This document shows, one piece after another, positions 24,363 to 33,311 of a stretch of 64,000 nucleotides of DNA (positions are counted from its first letter, which is position 1; each line of letters begins with the position of its first letter). The DNA lies in the NCBI RefSeq assembly GCF_039830145.1, contig NZ_CP156082.1, positions 2,126,001 to 2,190,000 of the forward strand, given 5' to 3'. Origin of the DNA: Croceibacterium sp. TMG7-5b_MA50 (GTDB lineage: Bacteria; Pseudomonadota; Alphaproteobacteria; Sphingomonadales; Sphingomonadaceae). The position numbers and the translations under genes are program-made. The notes below the pieces were generated by a model. It had not been told where the DNA came from and ran no database searches. It saw only the letters and a list, made by a program, of their open reading frames with translations.

Positions 24363-26594
24363 ATGGCTGACTCGCCTCTATCCTTTTCCATTGTAATCAA
24401 CACCTACAACCGGGCCGATTACCTGGAAGATGCCATTCGCGGCGTTACGCAGCTCGATTATCCGGCATACGAGCTGATCGTGGTGAATGGACCGTCTACT
24501 GATGCGACTTCCCAGGTGCTGGCCGCGTGGGCCGACCGGGTGAAAATACGTCAATGTGACGTGCCCAACCTTTCCGTATCCCGCAATATCGGCATCGAGG
24601 CTGCGGCAGGCGATATCGTAGCTTTTCTCGACGATGATGCGGTGCCGCATCCACAGTGGCTGACCAACCTGGCCAAGCACTACGCGGATCATGAAGTCGG
24701 CGGTGTCGGCGGGTTTACGGTCGATAACACCGGCGTTCAATGGCAGGTCTGCAAGACCGTATGCGACAGGTTTGGCAATGCCCATAGCGTGGACCTGTTC
24801 TTTGACGAACGACAACTTAACTTTCCTGGTACGCCGTATTACCCCAGCCTCTTGGGTACGAATTCTAGTTTTCGGCGCGAAGCATTGCACGCGATCGGCG
24901 GGTTTGATCACACATTTGCTTACCTGCTTGACGAAACGGATGTCTGCTTGCGCCTGGTCGATGCTGGATGGCAGATCGTTTATGAGCCCGACGCGCTCGT
25001 CTTTCATCAGTTTGCACAAAGCCACGTTCGGACGACTTCCCGCAAGCCTCGCACGCTATACCCTTCCGTGGTCAGCGTGTCGTATTTCGCGTCGGTTCAC
25101 GGCCGCCACGATGGGCGGGCCCGCTTGTCCGACGAATTGAGCGGCTACGAAGAGCGTCTGTTCAGTGCCAACAAGTGGCTGGCCGAACATTCCGAGATCA
25201 GTTCAGCGCACCGCAGCAGTCTCGATCTGGATGTCAGGAACGGGATGCGCGAAGGTGTGGCGCGCGCGCATAAAGCCCTTGCGGACGGAAAGGTCGCGGG
25301 TGACATGCGCATACCCGAGATACCTGATGCTTTTCTGCCCCTGCAGCCACGCCCCCGCTTGCGCGTCGCACTTGTCACCCAGGGATATCCGCCACACAAC
25401 GATGCCGGGATCGCCCGCTGGACGTCACTGGTCGCCCACGGTCTGGCAAACCTCGGAGTGGCGGTTCACGTCATTACGCGGGCGAAGAACGTTCCATGGC
25501 GCAGGTTCGAGAATGGGTTCTGGGTCCATGCCCTTGTGAACGGCGGGCGCGAGGAGCCGGAGATTGCCCGCAAGTACGACCTGCCCTCCTCCGAAATTAC
25601 TGCATGGATGGCTGCGGTGCAGGATGAGATTGCGTTTCTAAAAACATTTGGCCTCGACCTTGTTTCGTTCCCAATCTGGGATCTGGAGGGATTGCCGCTG
25701 CTTGATCAGACCGATCTCCCAACGATAATGAGTCTGCATACGACCTACATGCTCGCCCGTCCGTTCAAGCCCGAGTGGAATGCCCGCGTCATCTACGGCC
25801 GCTCGGCAGTAGACCGGATCATCAATGCGGAGCGGACTGCTCTTGGCAAGGCGCCATTGCTGCTCGCCAACAGCCAGACAATTATCGACCAGATCGAAGG
25901 CGAGTACGACATTCAAGTCAGAGATCGCGCGACGATCGTCGTACATGGCACACCAGATCTTCTGGCTGCCGCGGAAATCTCGTTGGAAGAAAAGCTCGCG
26001 GCTGCACAAAGCCGTACGAAGCTGCATATCCTGGTGCCTGGCCGGTTCGAACTGCGCAAGGGCTACGACCTTGCACTGCAATTGGCCGCAGCGTTGCAGG
26101 TCAATCCGCTGGTTCATTTCGATTTTATCGGCCACGATCTAGACGACACCGCAATCTCTCAGGCGCTGAGTGATGCGAACATCAATCCCGCAACACTCAC
26201 GAACGCCAAGTTCCATGGTAAGATCAGCCGCGAACAGCTGGACCAGATGTATCTTGATGCTGATATGGTGCTGATGCTCAGCCGTTTCGAAAGCTTCGGA
26301 CTGGTTGCGATTGAAGCCATGGCTGCTGGGTGCCCGGTTCTCGCGCTCGACGCTGGAGCATTGCCCGAAGTGATCGGTGACGGCAGCAGCGGGTGGCTGG
26401 TGCAGGGAGGACCTGACTTCATTGGCCAGGCTAGCACGATCATCGATCGGCTCGCCGGTGATCGCGCCGAACTGAAGCAGGCTTCCATTAAAGCTTATGC
26501 TGAGTTCCAGCAAAAATACAGCACTGAGGTAATGGCTCGAGATCTGCTCGCCGTTTACGACCGGGTGGTGGCGGAGAAAGGACGCGCGCGGTGA
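24363..26594 (+). CDS. Two-domain glycosyltransferase: GT2 (N-terminal) fused to GT4 (C-terminal)
   Basis: A 743-residue cytosolic fusion. Residues about 5-250 are a GT-A-fold family 2 transferase: FSIVINTYNRADYLEDAI, the DDD-type metal site AFLDDDAVPHP and YLLDETDVCLRLVDAGW. Residues about 340-735 are a GT-B-fold family 4 transferase starting RLRVALVTQGYPPHNDAGIA, with PGRFELRKGYDLALQLA and the donor-binding SRFESFGLVAIEAMAAGCP and GALPEVIGDG. One polypeptide could thus add two successive sugars. The start at 24363 has GAAGATGAG at a good distance; 24351 is also possible. It overlaps the next gene as GTGA. AT-richer than the rml genes (one line about 57% GC). Confidence 0.88.
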   Translation: MADSPLSFSIVINTYNRADYLEDAIRGVTQLDYPAYELIVVNGPSTDATSQVLAAWADRVKIRQCDVPNLSVSRNIGIEAAAGDIVAFLDDDAVPHPQWLTNLAKHYADHEVGGVGGFTVDNTGVQWQVCKTVCDRFGNAHSVDLFFDERQLNFPGTPYYPSLLGTNSSFRREALHAIGGFDHTFAYLLDETDVCLRLVDAGWQIVYEPDALVFHQFAQSHVRTTSRKPRTLYPSVVSVSYFASVHGRHDGRARLSDELSGYEERLFSANKWLAEHSEISSAHRSSLDLDVRNGMREGVARAHKALADGKVAGDMRIPEIPDAFLPLQPRPRLRVALVTQGYPPHNDAGIARWTSLVAHGLANLGVAVHVITRAKNVPWRRFENGFWVHALVNGGREEPEIARKYDLPSSEITAWMAAVQDEIAFLKTFGLDLVSFPIWDLEGLPLLDQTDLPTIMSLHTTYMLARPFKPEWNARVIYGRSAVDRIINAERTALGKAPLLLANSQTIIDQIEGEYDIQVRDRATIVVHGTPDLLAAAEISLEEKLAAAQSRTKLHILVPGRFELRKGYDLALQLAAALQVNPLVHFDFIGHDLDDTAISQALSDANINPATLTNAKFHGKISREQLDQMYLDADMVLMLSRFESFGLVAIEAMAAGCPVLALDAGALPEVIGDGSSGWLVQGGPDFIGQASTIIDRLAGDRAELKQASIKAYAEFQQKYSTEVMARDLLAVYDRVVAEKGRAR

Positions 26595-27376
26595 TAGACA
26601 GCGCTTGGCTCAAGACGATCTTGCGGATGACCGGCAACAATGCCGATACAGCGACCACGAACAGGCTGGCCGAACAGCTGTGCGAACCAGAAGAAGTGCT
26701 GCCGCACCTAGTAAGCGCGGGCAAGTTCAAAGATTGGCCGGCCACCACGCGGGCGTTGGGGGAGGCAAGAACATCTGTTGTTCACCCGACACATATGCGC
26801 GGAGACGATCGCGTAGTCGGCTGGCAAGATTCCGAGCGACGGCCTCGCCTAGTTCGTGATCTGCATAGCTTAATGGTGTCGCGCGATGTGGCTTGGCGGC
26901 CTGAATGGGCCGCGCGCGGCCCGCATGTCGGCGATGTGGTGGAAGAGATTGCTCACCACCGCCGCTTTGCCAACTCAAAGGCTGCGCCTAGCACTTTCAT
27001 TTACGTTGCAGGTTACGCGGAACAGTTCCGGCCACCCACGCATACGCATCAAATCTTCAACGACGGTAGCAACGCACCGACAGAAGCCGGCCTTGCTCGC
27101 TCGAAGCATACCGGGCGCCGGAGCCCGCCTGCAACGCCGACCGAACTTGCAGCGGCAATCGGGATGCGGATTCTGGCCCAAAAGCTGCGCTGGCGCGTGA
27201 TCTGGGCACTGTCATCGCTGAATCGCCGTCGATTAATCGTCCGCCGCATGCTGCAGCAGGACGGCATCTTCAATGGCGATGATTATCTAGCGCGTCACCC
27301 GGACGTGGCGCAGGCTGGAATGGACCCGGTGGAGCATTTTCTCAACCACGGCGCCATGGAGGGCCGGATGCCCTGA
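26591..27376 (+). CDS. Hypothetical protein with C-terminal YLxxxPDV/EGR module
   Basis: A 261-residue protein starting at a GTG that overlaps the GT-fusion stop (GTGA), so it is co-translated with it. The body is unrecognised, with a central basic, proline-rich stretch and no signal peptide. The last about 35 residues form a compact module with YLARHPDV, GMDPVEHFLNHG and EGRMP, a motif seen at the ends of many polysaccharide-locus glycosyltransferases and related proteins. Function unknown. It is the last gene before the convergent capsule-export gene 83 bases away. Confidence 0.65.
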   Translation: MIDSAWLKTILRMTGNNADTATTNRLAEQLCEPEEVLPHLVSAGKFKDWPATTRALGEARTSVVHPTHMRGDDRVVGWQDSERRPRLVRDLHSLMVSRDVAWRPEWAARGPHVGDVVEEIAHHRRFANSKAAPSTFIYVAGYAEQFRPPTHTHQIFNDGSNAPTEAGLARSKHTGRRSPPATPTELAAAIGMRILAQKLRWRVIWALSSLNRRRLIVRRMLQQDGIFNGDDYLARHPDVAQAGMDPVEHFLNHGAMEGRMP

Positions 27377-27458
27377 CTGGTCCGCCGGTATCTGCGATCG
27401 GCAGCCGAGCCACTTTGTCCGTAGCCGAGCGCAAAACGCGCTAGCTTGCCTGCGACAC

Positions 27459-28583
27459 TCAGTTCCCGTTTACCGCGTTTACGCCGGCGGCCACCGTTAT
27501 CAGCGGCGTGAACAGCTGGCTGATCAGCTGAAATGCCTTGGCCGGCTGATTTGCGCGGGCATTGCCGAAATACAGCATGTCCTTGTCCTGCATGATGAAG
27601 CGCTGCGCCAGGAAGTAGGTGCCGACGTTCATCATGTTGAAGTGGTACACGACCGGCACCGGCGTGCCCGTCGCATCGGGCACGTAGCGGAACACGAAGA
27701 TCGCTGCCGGATCACCCAGGTTGGGGTTTGCCCCGCCCGCCGTGGCAATCGCCTGTGCCAGCGACACGTCCGATCGGGGGAACGGCAGCTGCTGCACCTG
27801 GCCCGACGCGCCCAGGACAGAGAACGAACGGGGATTGTCGATCAGCAGGATACGGTCGCCGGGATAAGTGGCGACGTCCAGCTGCGGATACTCGACCAGA
27901 TCGGCCAGGCGCATGTCATAGACCTGCCCGCCGCGTGTTACGCGCAGCGTCATGTCGCGGGCTTCACGCCGGGTGCCACCAGCAAGGGCGATCACGTCGG
28001 ACAGCCGTTCCCGGTTAGTCTGCAGCACCAGTCGGCCGGGACGCATGACTTCCCCGCCGACGATCACCGTGTTCGTGATCGGCTGCGACAGCGTCACCAG
28101 CACCTGCGGATTCTGCGAAATCCGGCTCAGCGCTTCCCTTATCTGCGTCTGCACCTCGGCCAGGGTGCGGCCCAGCACGCGCTGCCGCCCGGCATAAGGG
28201 ATGACAATGTCACCATTGTCGTCCACCCGCCGAGGCGGCAATTGCTGCCCCCGTACGCCCGGCGCCGAGGCCGTCGGACCCGCCGCCCCGCGATCGGTGA
28301 ACAGCGTCACGCCCGCTTCGTAGATCGTGATGTCAAGCACATCGCCCGGGCCGACCATGTCGGTTGGCGGCGGCGGCAATTGCGGCAGCGACATGGCCGG
28401 CGGCGGCAATGACTGCGGCAGGTCGGCTGCGACCGCAACCGGAACCACGCGGATCGGGCTACCGACCTCCGGCTGCGTGGCGGACCGGATCACCTGACGG
28501 CCGGTTGGACCACTGTTGGGAAGCGTGCTGCAGCCTGCCAGGCCAGCCATCAGGCATAGCCCCACTATCGTCTTGACCTGCAT
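27459..28583 (-). CDS. Polysaccharide export outer-membrane lipoprotein (BexD/CtrA/Wza type)
   Basis: A 374-residue outer-membrane channel for capsular polysaccharide. The start at 28583 gives a lipoprotein signal (MQVKTIVGLCLMAGLAGC, lipobox LAGC); 28625 is a possible longer start. The polysaccharide-export domain is marked by DMVGPGDVLDITIYEAGV, followed by SLBB-type repeats (VIVGGEVMRPGRLVL and VLGASGQVQQLPF). A helix near the C-terminus (LITVAAGVNAV) fits membrane insertion. It is divergent from the exporter genes starting at 28799, with a shared 215-base control region, and is the outer-membrane partner of that ABC system. Confidence 0.9.
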   Translation of the reverse strand: MQVKTIVGLCLMAGLAGCSTLPNSGPTGRQVIRSATQPEVGSPIRVVPVAVAADLPQSLPPPAMSLPQLPPPPTDMVGPGDVLDITIYEAGVTLFTDRGAAGPTASAPGVRGQQLPPRRVDDNGDIVIPYAGRQRVLGRTLAEVQTQIREALSRISQNPQVLVTLSQPITNTVIVGGEVMRPGRLVLQTNRERLSDVIALAGGTRREARDMTLRVTRGGQVYDMRLADLVEYPQLDVATYPGDRILLIDNPRSFSVLGASGQVQQLPFPRSDVSLAQAIATAGGANPNLGDPAAIFVFRYVPDATGTPVPVVYHFNMMNVGTYFLAQRFIMQDKDMLYFGNARANQPAKAFQLISQLFTPLITVAAGVNAVNGN

Positions 28584-28798
28584 CGCGGGGGAACTCGTAA
28601 CCTGATCTTGGGGGGAAGTGTCCATTCCGCTCTAGCAGCGTCGAGCCCGGATACAAGGCTGCGCCGGCCACCACCGGCCTTGCGTGCCCGGCTTACATGC
28701 CCGCACTTGCCAGTCGCGCCGGCTTGGCCTAGCGGAACGGCTGCACTGTTGAGCCAGCTTTCCCTGGTGTACGGCTTCGACCCCGCAGGCACCCCTGC

Positions 28799-29989
28799 AT
28801 GAAGATGTTGCTGGACTTTATGAACATCGAACAATCGTTTCCGGTGGAAACCGCTAACCGGCACCGGCAGGAAAACCGGCTGGTGGCCTGGCTGCGCAAG
28901 CGGCGTTGGTTTGCGCTTTTCGTAATTCTGCCCACACTGCTGGCGACCGTCTATTACGGCCTCATCGCGTCGGACGTGTACGTGTCGGAGTCTCGGTTTG
29001 TCATCAAGAACCCGGACCAGCGCGGCGCGCAGATGTCGACCCTCGCCAGCTTGGTACAGACCACCGGGCTGACCGGCGGACAGGAACAGGCAAACGAAGT
29101 CATGGATTTCATCCGCTCGCGCGATGCACTGGCAGCGCTGCAGCGTGAAATCGACATACGTTCGCGTTTTGCCACGCCGGAGGCGGACCTCTTCAGCCGC
29201 TTCCCGTCATTGTTCAGCGAGGGGTCGTTCGAGGATCTGTATCAATTTTACCGCGACAAGGTGAACGCACAGCCGGACACTGAGACGGGCGTGGCCGTGC
29301 TGAAGGTGGAAGCCTACACGCCGCGCGACGCGTTCGAGATTAACCGCAATCTGCTGCAGTTGAGTGAACGGCTGGTCAATCAACTGAACAACCGCGCCCG
29401 CACCAGCGCCATAGCGGAGGCACAGCGCGAGGTCGATCTGGCGACCGCCCGCGCCCGCACGGCGCGAATTGCGTTGACCGAGTATCGCAACCGGCAGCAG
29501 CTGATCGATCCGGCGGCGCAGGCGACTGGGGTGCTTGCGATCGCTAACGAATTGGTGGCGCAGCGGGCCCTGCTGCAGGCGCAGCTCGATCAGATGCAGC
29601 GATTGACGCCCGACAATCCATCCATCCCGGCTCTCCGCAGCCAAGTCGCCGCCATGTCCGCCCAAATCGCGTCGCAAGACACGCGGGTCGTGGGGGTCGA
29701 CGGCGATGCGATCGCGTCCAAGCTGGGTGGGTACGAGGACCTGTTCGTCGAACAGGAATTCGCCACGCAGAACCTGACCGTGGCCAATGCGGCTCTGGTC
29801 CGCGCCCGGGCGGAGGCGGTTAGCCAGCAATACTACTTAGAACGCATCGTCGATCCAAATATGCCGGACATGCCGGTCCTGCCGCGCCGCCTGCTGATGG
29901 TGATCATCGTGGCGGCCGCGGCCACCTGCCTGTATTTCATCGGCTGGATGCTGATCGTCGGCATTCTCGAGCACGCGCCGGACAACTGA
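28799..29989 (+). CDS. Capsule polysaccharide export inner-membrane adaptor (KpsE/BexC/CtrB type)
   Basis: A 396-residue periplasmic adaptor bridging the ABC exporter and the outer-membrane channel. Membrane helices lie at about 36-57 (RWFALFVILPTLLATVYYG) and 365-390 (LLMVIIVAAAATCLYFIGWML). Between them is a long periplasmic coiled coil (about 190-345, rich in Ala, Arg, Gln and Glu). SRFVIKNPDQ after the first helix is typical of this family. It is the first gene of a three-gene plus-strand unit, one base before the permease gene. No clear Shine-Dalgarno is seen; a start at 28820 (MNIEQS) is an alternative. Confidence 0.92.
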   Translation: MKMLLDFMNIEQSFPVETANRHRQENRLVAWLRKRRWFALFVILPTLLATVYYGLIASDVYVSESRFVIKNPDQRGAQMSTLASLVQTTGLTGGQEQANEVMDFIRSRDALAALQREIDIRSRFATPEADLFSRFPSLFSEGSFEDLYQFYRDKVNAQPDTETGVAVLKVEAYTPRDAFEINRNLLQLSERLVNQLNNRARTSAIAEAQREVDLATARARTARIALTEYRNRQQLIDPAAQATGVLAIANELVAQRALLQAQLDQMQRLTPDNPSIPALRSQVAAMSAQIASQDTRVVGVDGDAIASKLGGYEDLFVEQEFATQNLTVANAALVRARAEAVSQQYYLERIVDPNMPDMPVLPRRLLMVIIVAAAATCLYFIGWMLIVGILEHAPDN

Positions 29990-29990
29990 G

Positions 29991-30788
29991 ATGACACAAT
30001 CGACCATGCGCCGCCTGCGCGATGGCTGGCGCATTCAGTGGCGCGTGATACATGCGCTTATGATCCGCGAGCTGACCACCCGCTTCGGGCGGGAAAACAT
30101 CGGCTTTCTGTGGATCATGGTCGAACCGCTGCTTTTTGCTGGTCTGGTCTCGCTGGTGTGGCGGATCATGATCGGGCCGGAGGAACACGGCCTTGAAATT
30201 GCCGCCTTTGTCATCAGCGGCTATCTGCCGCTAACGCTGTTCCGCCATTGCGTGGGTCGTAGCGCGGCCGTGTTCCAGGCCAATGGCAGCCTAGTCTATC
30301 ACCGACAAGTCAAGATCCTCGACTTCATGGTAGTCCGCCTGCTGATCGAACTGCTGGGCGGAATGATGGCCTATCTGTTCATCGCGATCGTCCTGGTGCC
30401 GTTCGACCAGTTTCCACTGCCGGAAAACATGGGTCTGCTGATCCTCGGCTGGATGCTGTACTTCCTCGTGACCGCCTCCATCTGCCTGATCATCGCCCCC
30501 CTGTCGGAGATGTCGGAGGTGTTGGAGAAATTCCTGCCCGTGACGACCTACATCATGATTCCGTTTTCCGGCACCTTCACTATGGCTTCGTTCCTGACCC
30601 CGTCCATCCGTGAAGCCTTAATGTGGTCGCCTTTTGTCCATTGCATGGAAATGATGCGCGAGGGCATCTGGGGTGACGAGGTAAGGACCTATTATGACAC
30701 GCTGTTCCCCATCGTCTTTGCAATGATCCTGCTGCCGTTCGGCCTTGTTCTGTGCCGCCGGGTGCGCAGGACCATGACCGTCGATTGA
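29991..30788 (+). CDS. Capsule polysaccharide ABC transporter permease (KpsM/BexB type)
   Basis: A 265-residue ABC-2-type permease with six predicted helices that moves lipid-linked capsular polysaccharide across the inner membrane. It shows the cytoplasmic N-terminal helix [18 protein letters not shown], then [24 protein letters not shown], and the C-terminal [14 protein letters not shown], all typical of KpsM/BexB. It lies between the adaptor and the ATPase gene with one- and ten-base gaps. Confidence 0.95.
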   Translation: MTQSTMRRLRDGWRIQWRVIHALMIRELTTRFGRENIGFLWIMVEPLLFAGLVSLVWRIMIGPEEHGLEIAAFVISGYLPLTLFRHCVGRSAAVFQANGSLVYHRQVKILDFMVVRLLIELLGGMMAYLFIAIVLVPFDQFPLPENMGLLILGWMLYFLVTASICLIIAPLSEMSEVLEKFLPVTTYIMIPFSGTFTMASFLTPSIREALMWSPFVHCMEMMREGIWGDEVRTYYDTLFPIVFAMILLPFGLVLCRRVRRTMTVD

Positions 30789-30798
30789 GGGCAGCCCG

Positions 30799-31446
30799 AT
30801 GATCATCTGCCGGGACCTGTGCAAGTCGTACAAGCTTGGGCATGGACGCAAGCAGGTATTGCGCAACGTCAACCTTGCCGTCCAGCCTGGCGAACGGGTG
30901 GCGCTGCTGGGGCGCAACGGTGCGGGCAAGAGCACACTGATCAAGCTGCTGGGTGGCGTGGAAATGCCTGATTCGGGCAAGATCGAGCGACATATGTCGC
31001 TATCTTGGCCGCTCGGCTTTGCTGGCGGCTTTCAAGGGAGCCTTACCGGATACGATAATGCCCGTTTCATCGCGCGCATCTACGACCGCGATTACAGCGC
31101 CATGCGCGACTTCGTGGAGGATTTCACGGAGCTCGGCCGGCAGCTGAAGATGCCGGTCAAGACCTATTCGTCCGGTATGCGCGCGCGGCTCGCCTTCGCC
31201 TTGTCGCTGGCGATTGAGTTCGACTGTTACCTGATTGATGAAGTCATCATGGTCGGCGACCAGAACTTCCAGCGCAAATGTCATTTCGAGCTGTTTGAGA
31301 AGCGGGAGGACCGCACCATGATCCTGGCCTCCCACAGTCCGGACATAGTGCACACTTTCTGCGACAGGGCACTGATCCTCGACAAGGGGGAACTGCTCGC
31401 ATACGAAAACCTCGACGCGGCCCTTGCCGCCTATGCGGAGCTGTAG
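30799..31446 (+). CDS. Capsule polysaccharide ABC transporter ATPase (KpsT/BexA type)
   Basis: A 215-residue ATPase that powers capsule export. Walker A is GRNGAGKST (Lys44). The signature is [19 protein letters not shown], directly followed by Walker [13 protein letters not shown], and the H-loop is [27 protein letters not shown] is the KpsT-type region contacting the permease. Gene order adaptor-permease-ATPase matches bexCBA/ctrBCD. A strong hairpin follows the stop at 31476-31508. Confidence 0.96.
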   Translation: MIICRDLCKSYKLGHGRKQVLRNVNLAVQPGERVALLGRNGAGKSTLIKLLGGVEMPDSGKIERHMSLSWPLGFAGGFQGSLTGYDNARFIARIYDRDYSAMRDFVEDFTELGRQLKMPVKTYSSGMRARLAFALSLAIEFDCYLIDEVIMVGDQNFQRKCHFELFEKREDRTMILASHSPDIVHTFCDRALILDKGELLAYENLDAALAAYAEL

Positions 31447-31475
31447 CCAGGCGCCGAGCCGGGTGCCAGGCTGAC

Positions 31476-31508
31476 AGCGTTTCAGCCGGGCAGCGCACGG
31501 CTGACGCT
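31476..31508. terminator. Probable bidirectional terminator between capsule ATPase and glycosyltransferase operons
   Basis: Arms AGCG-TT-TCAGCCG and CGGCTGACGCT give an 11-base-pair stem with a two-base bulge, about 30 bases after the ATPase stop and 4 bases before the tail of the convergent glycosyltransferase gene. T residues are only scattered downstream, so the call rests on the stem and its convergent position. Confidence 0.6.
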
Positions 31509-31511
31509 ATC

Positions 31512-33311
31512 TTACTTTGCCGATAGGATCGTGTTCTGCTGACAGGCCTTGCGCAGCAGCGATGCCCATATCGGCGCGAGCAGAGCCGGGTCATGCTGCC
31601 GTGCCACCAACGCCTGCCCGGCGCCGGCGATTTCCTCAACCCACTGGTCATCGGTCACAATTCGCTGCAGCACCTCGGCGGCAGCGGCGATGTCGGGTTC
31701 GGCCCACACTTGCCCCGTGCCGAACGGGTATTCGCCCGCCTCTACCGTCCGCAAAGCACACGGTACCAGCGCAGCGGTGTCGCTGTGAGTGAAATCCATG
31801 TTGCCAGAATGCGCGGTCACCGCCACCGGCTTGCCCAGCAGCATGCACTCCGCAATGTTGCGACCAAAACCCTCGCTCCGGTGCAGCGAGACGAAGCAGT
31901 CGAGCGATCGCCACAAATCGAGCAGGCTCCCGCGGTCCAGCGATCGGGTAACCAGATGGATGCGCGGATCCTCGTCAATTTCCGCTAGCACCTGCTGCCA
32001 AGCGGGATCTCCCGCCACCCGCAGGCCCTTGATCACCAAGCCGACGCTCGTATCGTCAGGCGCGAATGCCCACTTGAACGATTGCACTGTGGCAAGCGGG
32101 GCCTTGCGGGAAAAGCCTGACAAGCCATCAAAGGCAAAGCCGAACAGGAAGACGCCTTCTGGTATGCCAAAGGCCGCTCGGTCCAGTCCGGCACTCTCCT
32201 GCGCTGTGACGGCGAACGGGACATGGCGCACCGGTACCGGGGCCGAACGGCAGAAGGCGTGCCACGTGAAGCGGCTGGACGCCCAGACCTCGTCCACCGT
32301 GTCGTAGGCGTGTCGCCATATCTCTGGCAATTCAGGCAATTCCCACGGCCAGAAGCCGACATTGTAATAATCGCCGATGGCATCTGCCCCACCCAGTGCG
32401 CTCACCGCAGCCATGGTCGCAGGAGCAGTCATGGCGAACATGTTGATGGCGTAAGGCAACGTGTTGGCCGTTTGCATGGCGGGTGCTTCCTCATCTGGGA
32501 CGCTGGGGCCTGCTGGCACGTCGCGGATGATGTAAGGAATATCGGCCGATTCCAGCACCTGCGCCGCCATGCGCAAATCCTCGCTGATGCCGCTGCGGCT
32601 GCGGGCGTGGCCGAACAGGTTGACGCCAAAAGGCTTTTCGCTGGCCGGCCGGCGCGATCTTGGTGGGGCAATGCCGATCAACTTGTGGCGCAGCAAGGGG
32701 ACGGCAAGCGCACCCGCGCCACTGCACCAGGCTGCAAAGGCGGGGTCTTCGATATCGGCGAACCGCTGCGCCAATGCCGGATCGTTGTCCCACACCATCT
32801 GCAGCAAAGCGGGGGTGCCCCGACGATCCGGTAGCCCGGCCAGCAGCACCGCGGCCTGCTCAGCGGTCAGGAAGGACAGCAGGTGGCGTTCCGCCAAGCC
32901 ACGTGCAAAGTACCACGTTGTCAGCCGATGCTGCCCGTCCGCCGACCGCAGGGCGGCACCCTCTACCCTTGCCAGATCGGCCAGCCCGCGCATCAGCCAG
33001 GTAATCGGGACCGGCGCTAGCTGCGGCCATTGCGGGACTGGATCGTTCAGCGAGAGCAGGCCCGCTTCATCATCCTGCAATTGCAGCCCATACTCGGCAA
33101 AGCCATGGCGCAGATACCACCAGACCAGGTGTTCCCGCCCCTCGATCGTTGCGAGATCGAACGCCGCCTTGAGATCCGGACGCTCTCGCCAGATCAGGAG
33201 CGCGCGGGGCGGGACGACGGTTCCGGGCGGCAGCGATCGACGCCGCAGCTTCCGGCGTTGCCATGGCCAGGCGATCGCGTCGGGATAGACGGGTAGCGTG
33301 TCAGCGGCCAA
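31512..33311 (-). CDS. Large GT4-like glycosyltransferase with unknown N-terminal domain
   Basis: A 599-residue cytosolic protein. The C-terminal half (about 230-590) has a GT-B fold: GVNLFGHARSRSGISEDLRMA, then RSEGFGRNIAECMLLGKPVA, the usual donor-binding E(x7)E region of GT4. The first about 220 residues (LIWRERPDLKAAFDLATIEGR, WWYLRHGFAEYG) form a domain I recognise only as recurring in polysaccharide loci. The start must be a TTG at 33311 because the next Met is near residue 107. This overlaps the PhyH gene end by 11 bases, so it is coupled and last in the four-gene operon. Confidence 0.82.
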   Translation of the reverse strand: MAADTLPVYPDAIAWPWQRRKLRRRSLPPGTVVPPRALLIWRERPDLKAAFDLATIEGREHLVWWYLRHGFAEYGLQLQDDEAGLLSLNDPVPQWPQLAPVPITWLMRGLADLARVEGAALRSADGQHRLTTWYFARGLAERHLLSFLTAEQAAVLLAGLPDRRGTPALLQMVWDNDPALAQRFADIEDPAFAAWCSGAGALAVPLLRHKLIGIAPPRSRRPASEKPFGVNLFGHARSRSGISEDLRMAAQVLESADIPYIIRDVPAGPSVPDEEAPAMQTANTLPYAINMFAMTAPATMAAVSALGGADAIGDYYNVGFWPWELPELPEIWRHAYDTVDEVWASSRFTWHAFCRSAPVPVRHVPFAVTAQESAGLDRAAFGIPEGVFLFGFAFDGLSGFSRKAPLATVQSFKWAFAPDDTSVGLVIKGLRVAGDPAWQQVLAEIDEDPRIHLVTRSLDRGSLLDLWRSLDCFVSLHRSEGFGRNIAECMLLGKPVAVTAHSGNMDFTHSDTAALVPCALRTVEAGEYPFGTGQVWAEPDIAAAAEVLQRIVTDDQWVEEIAGAGQALVARQHDPALLAPIWASLLRKACQQNTILSAK

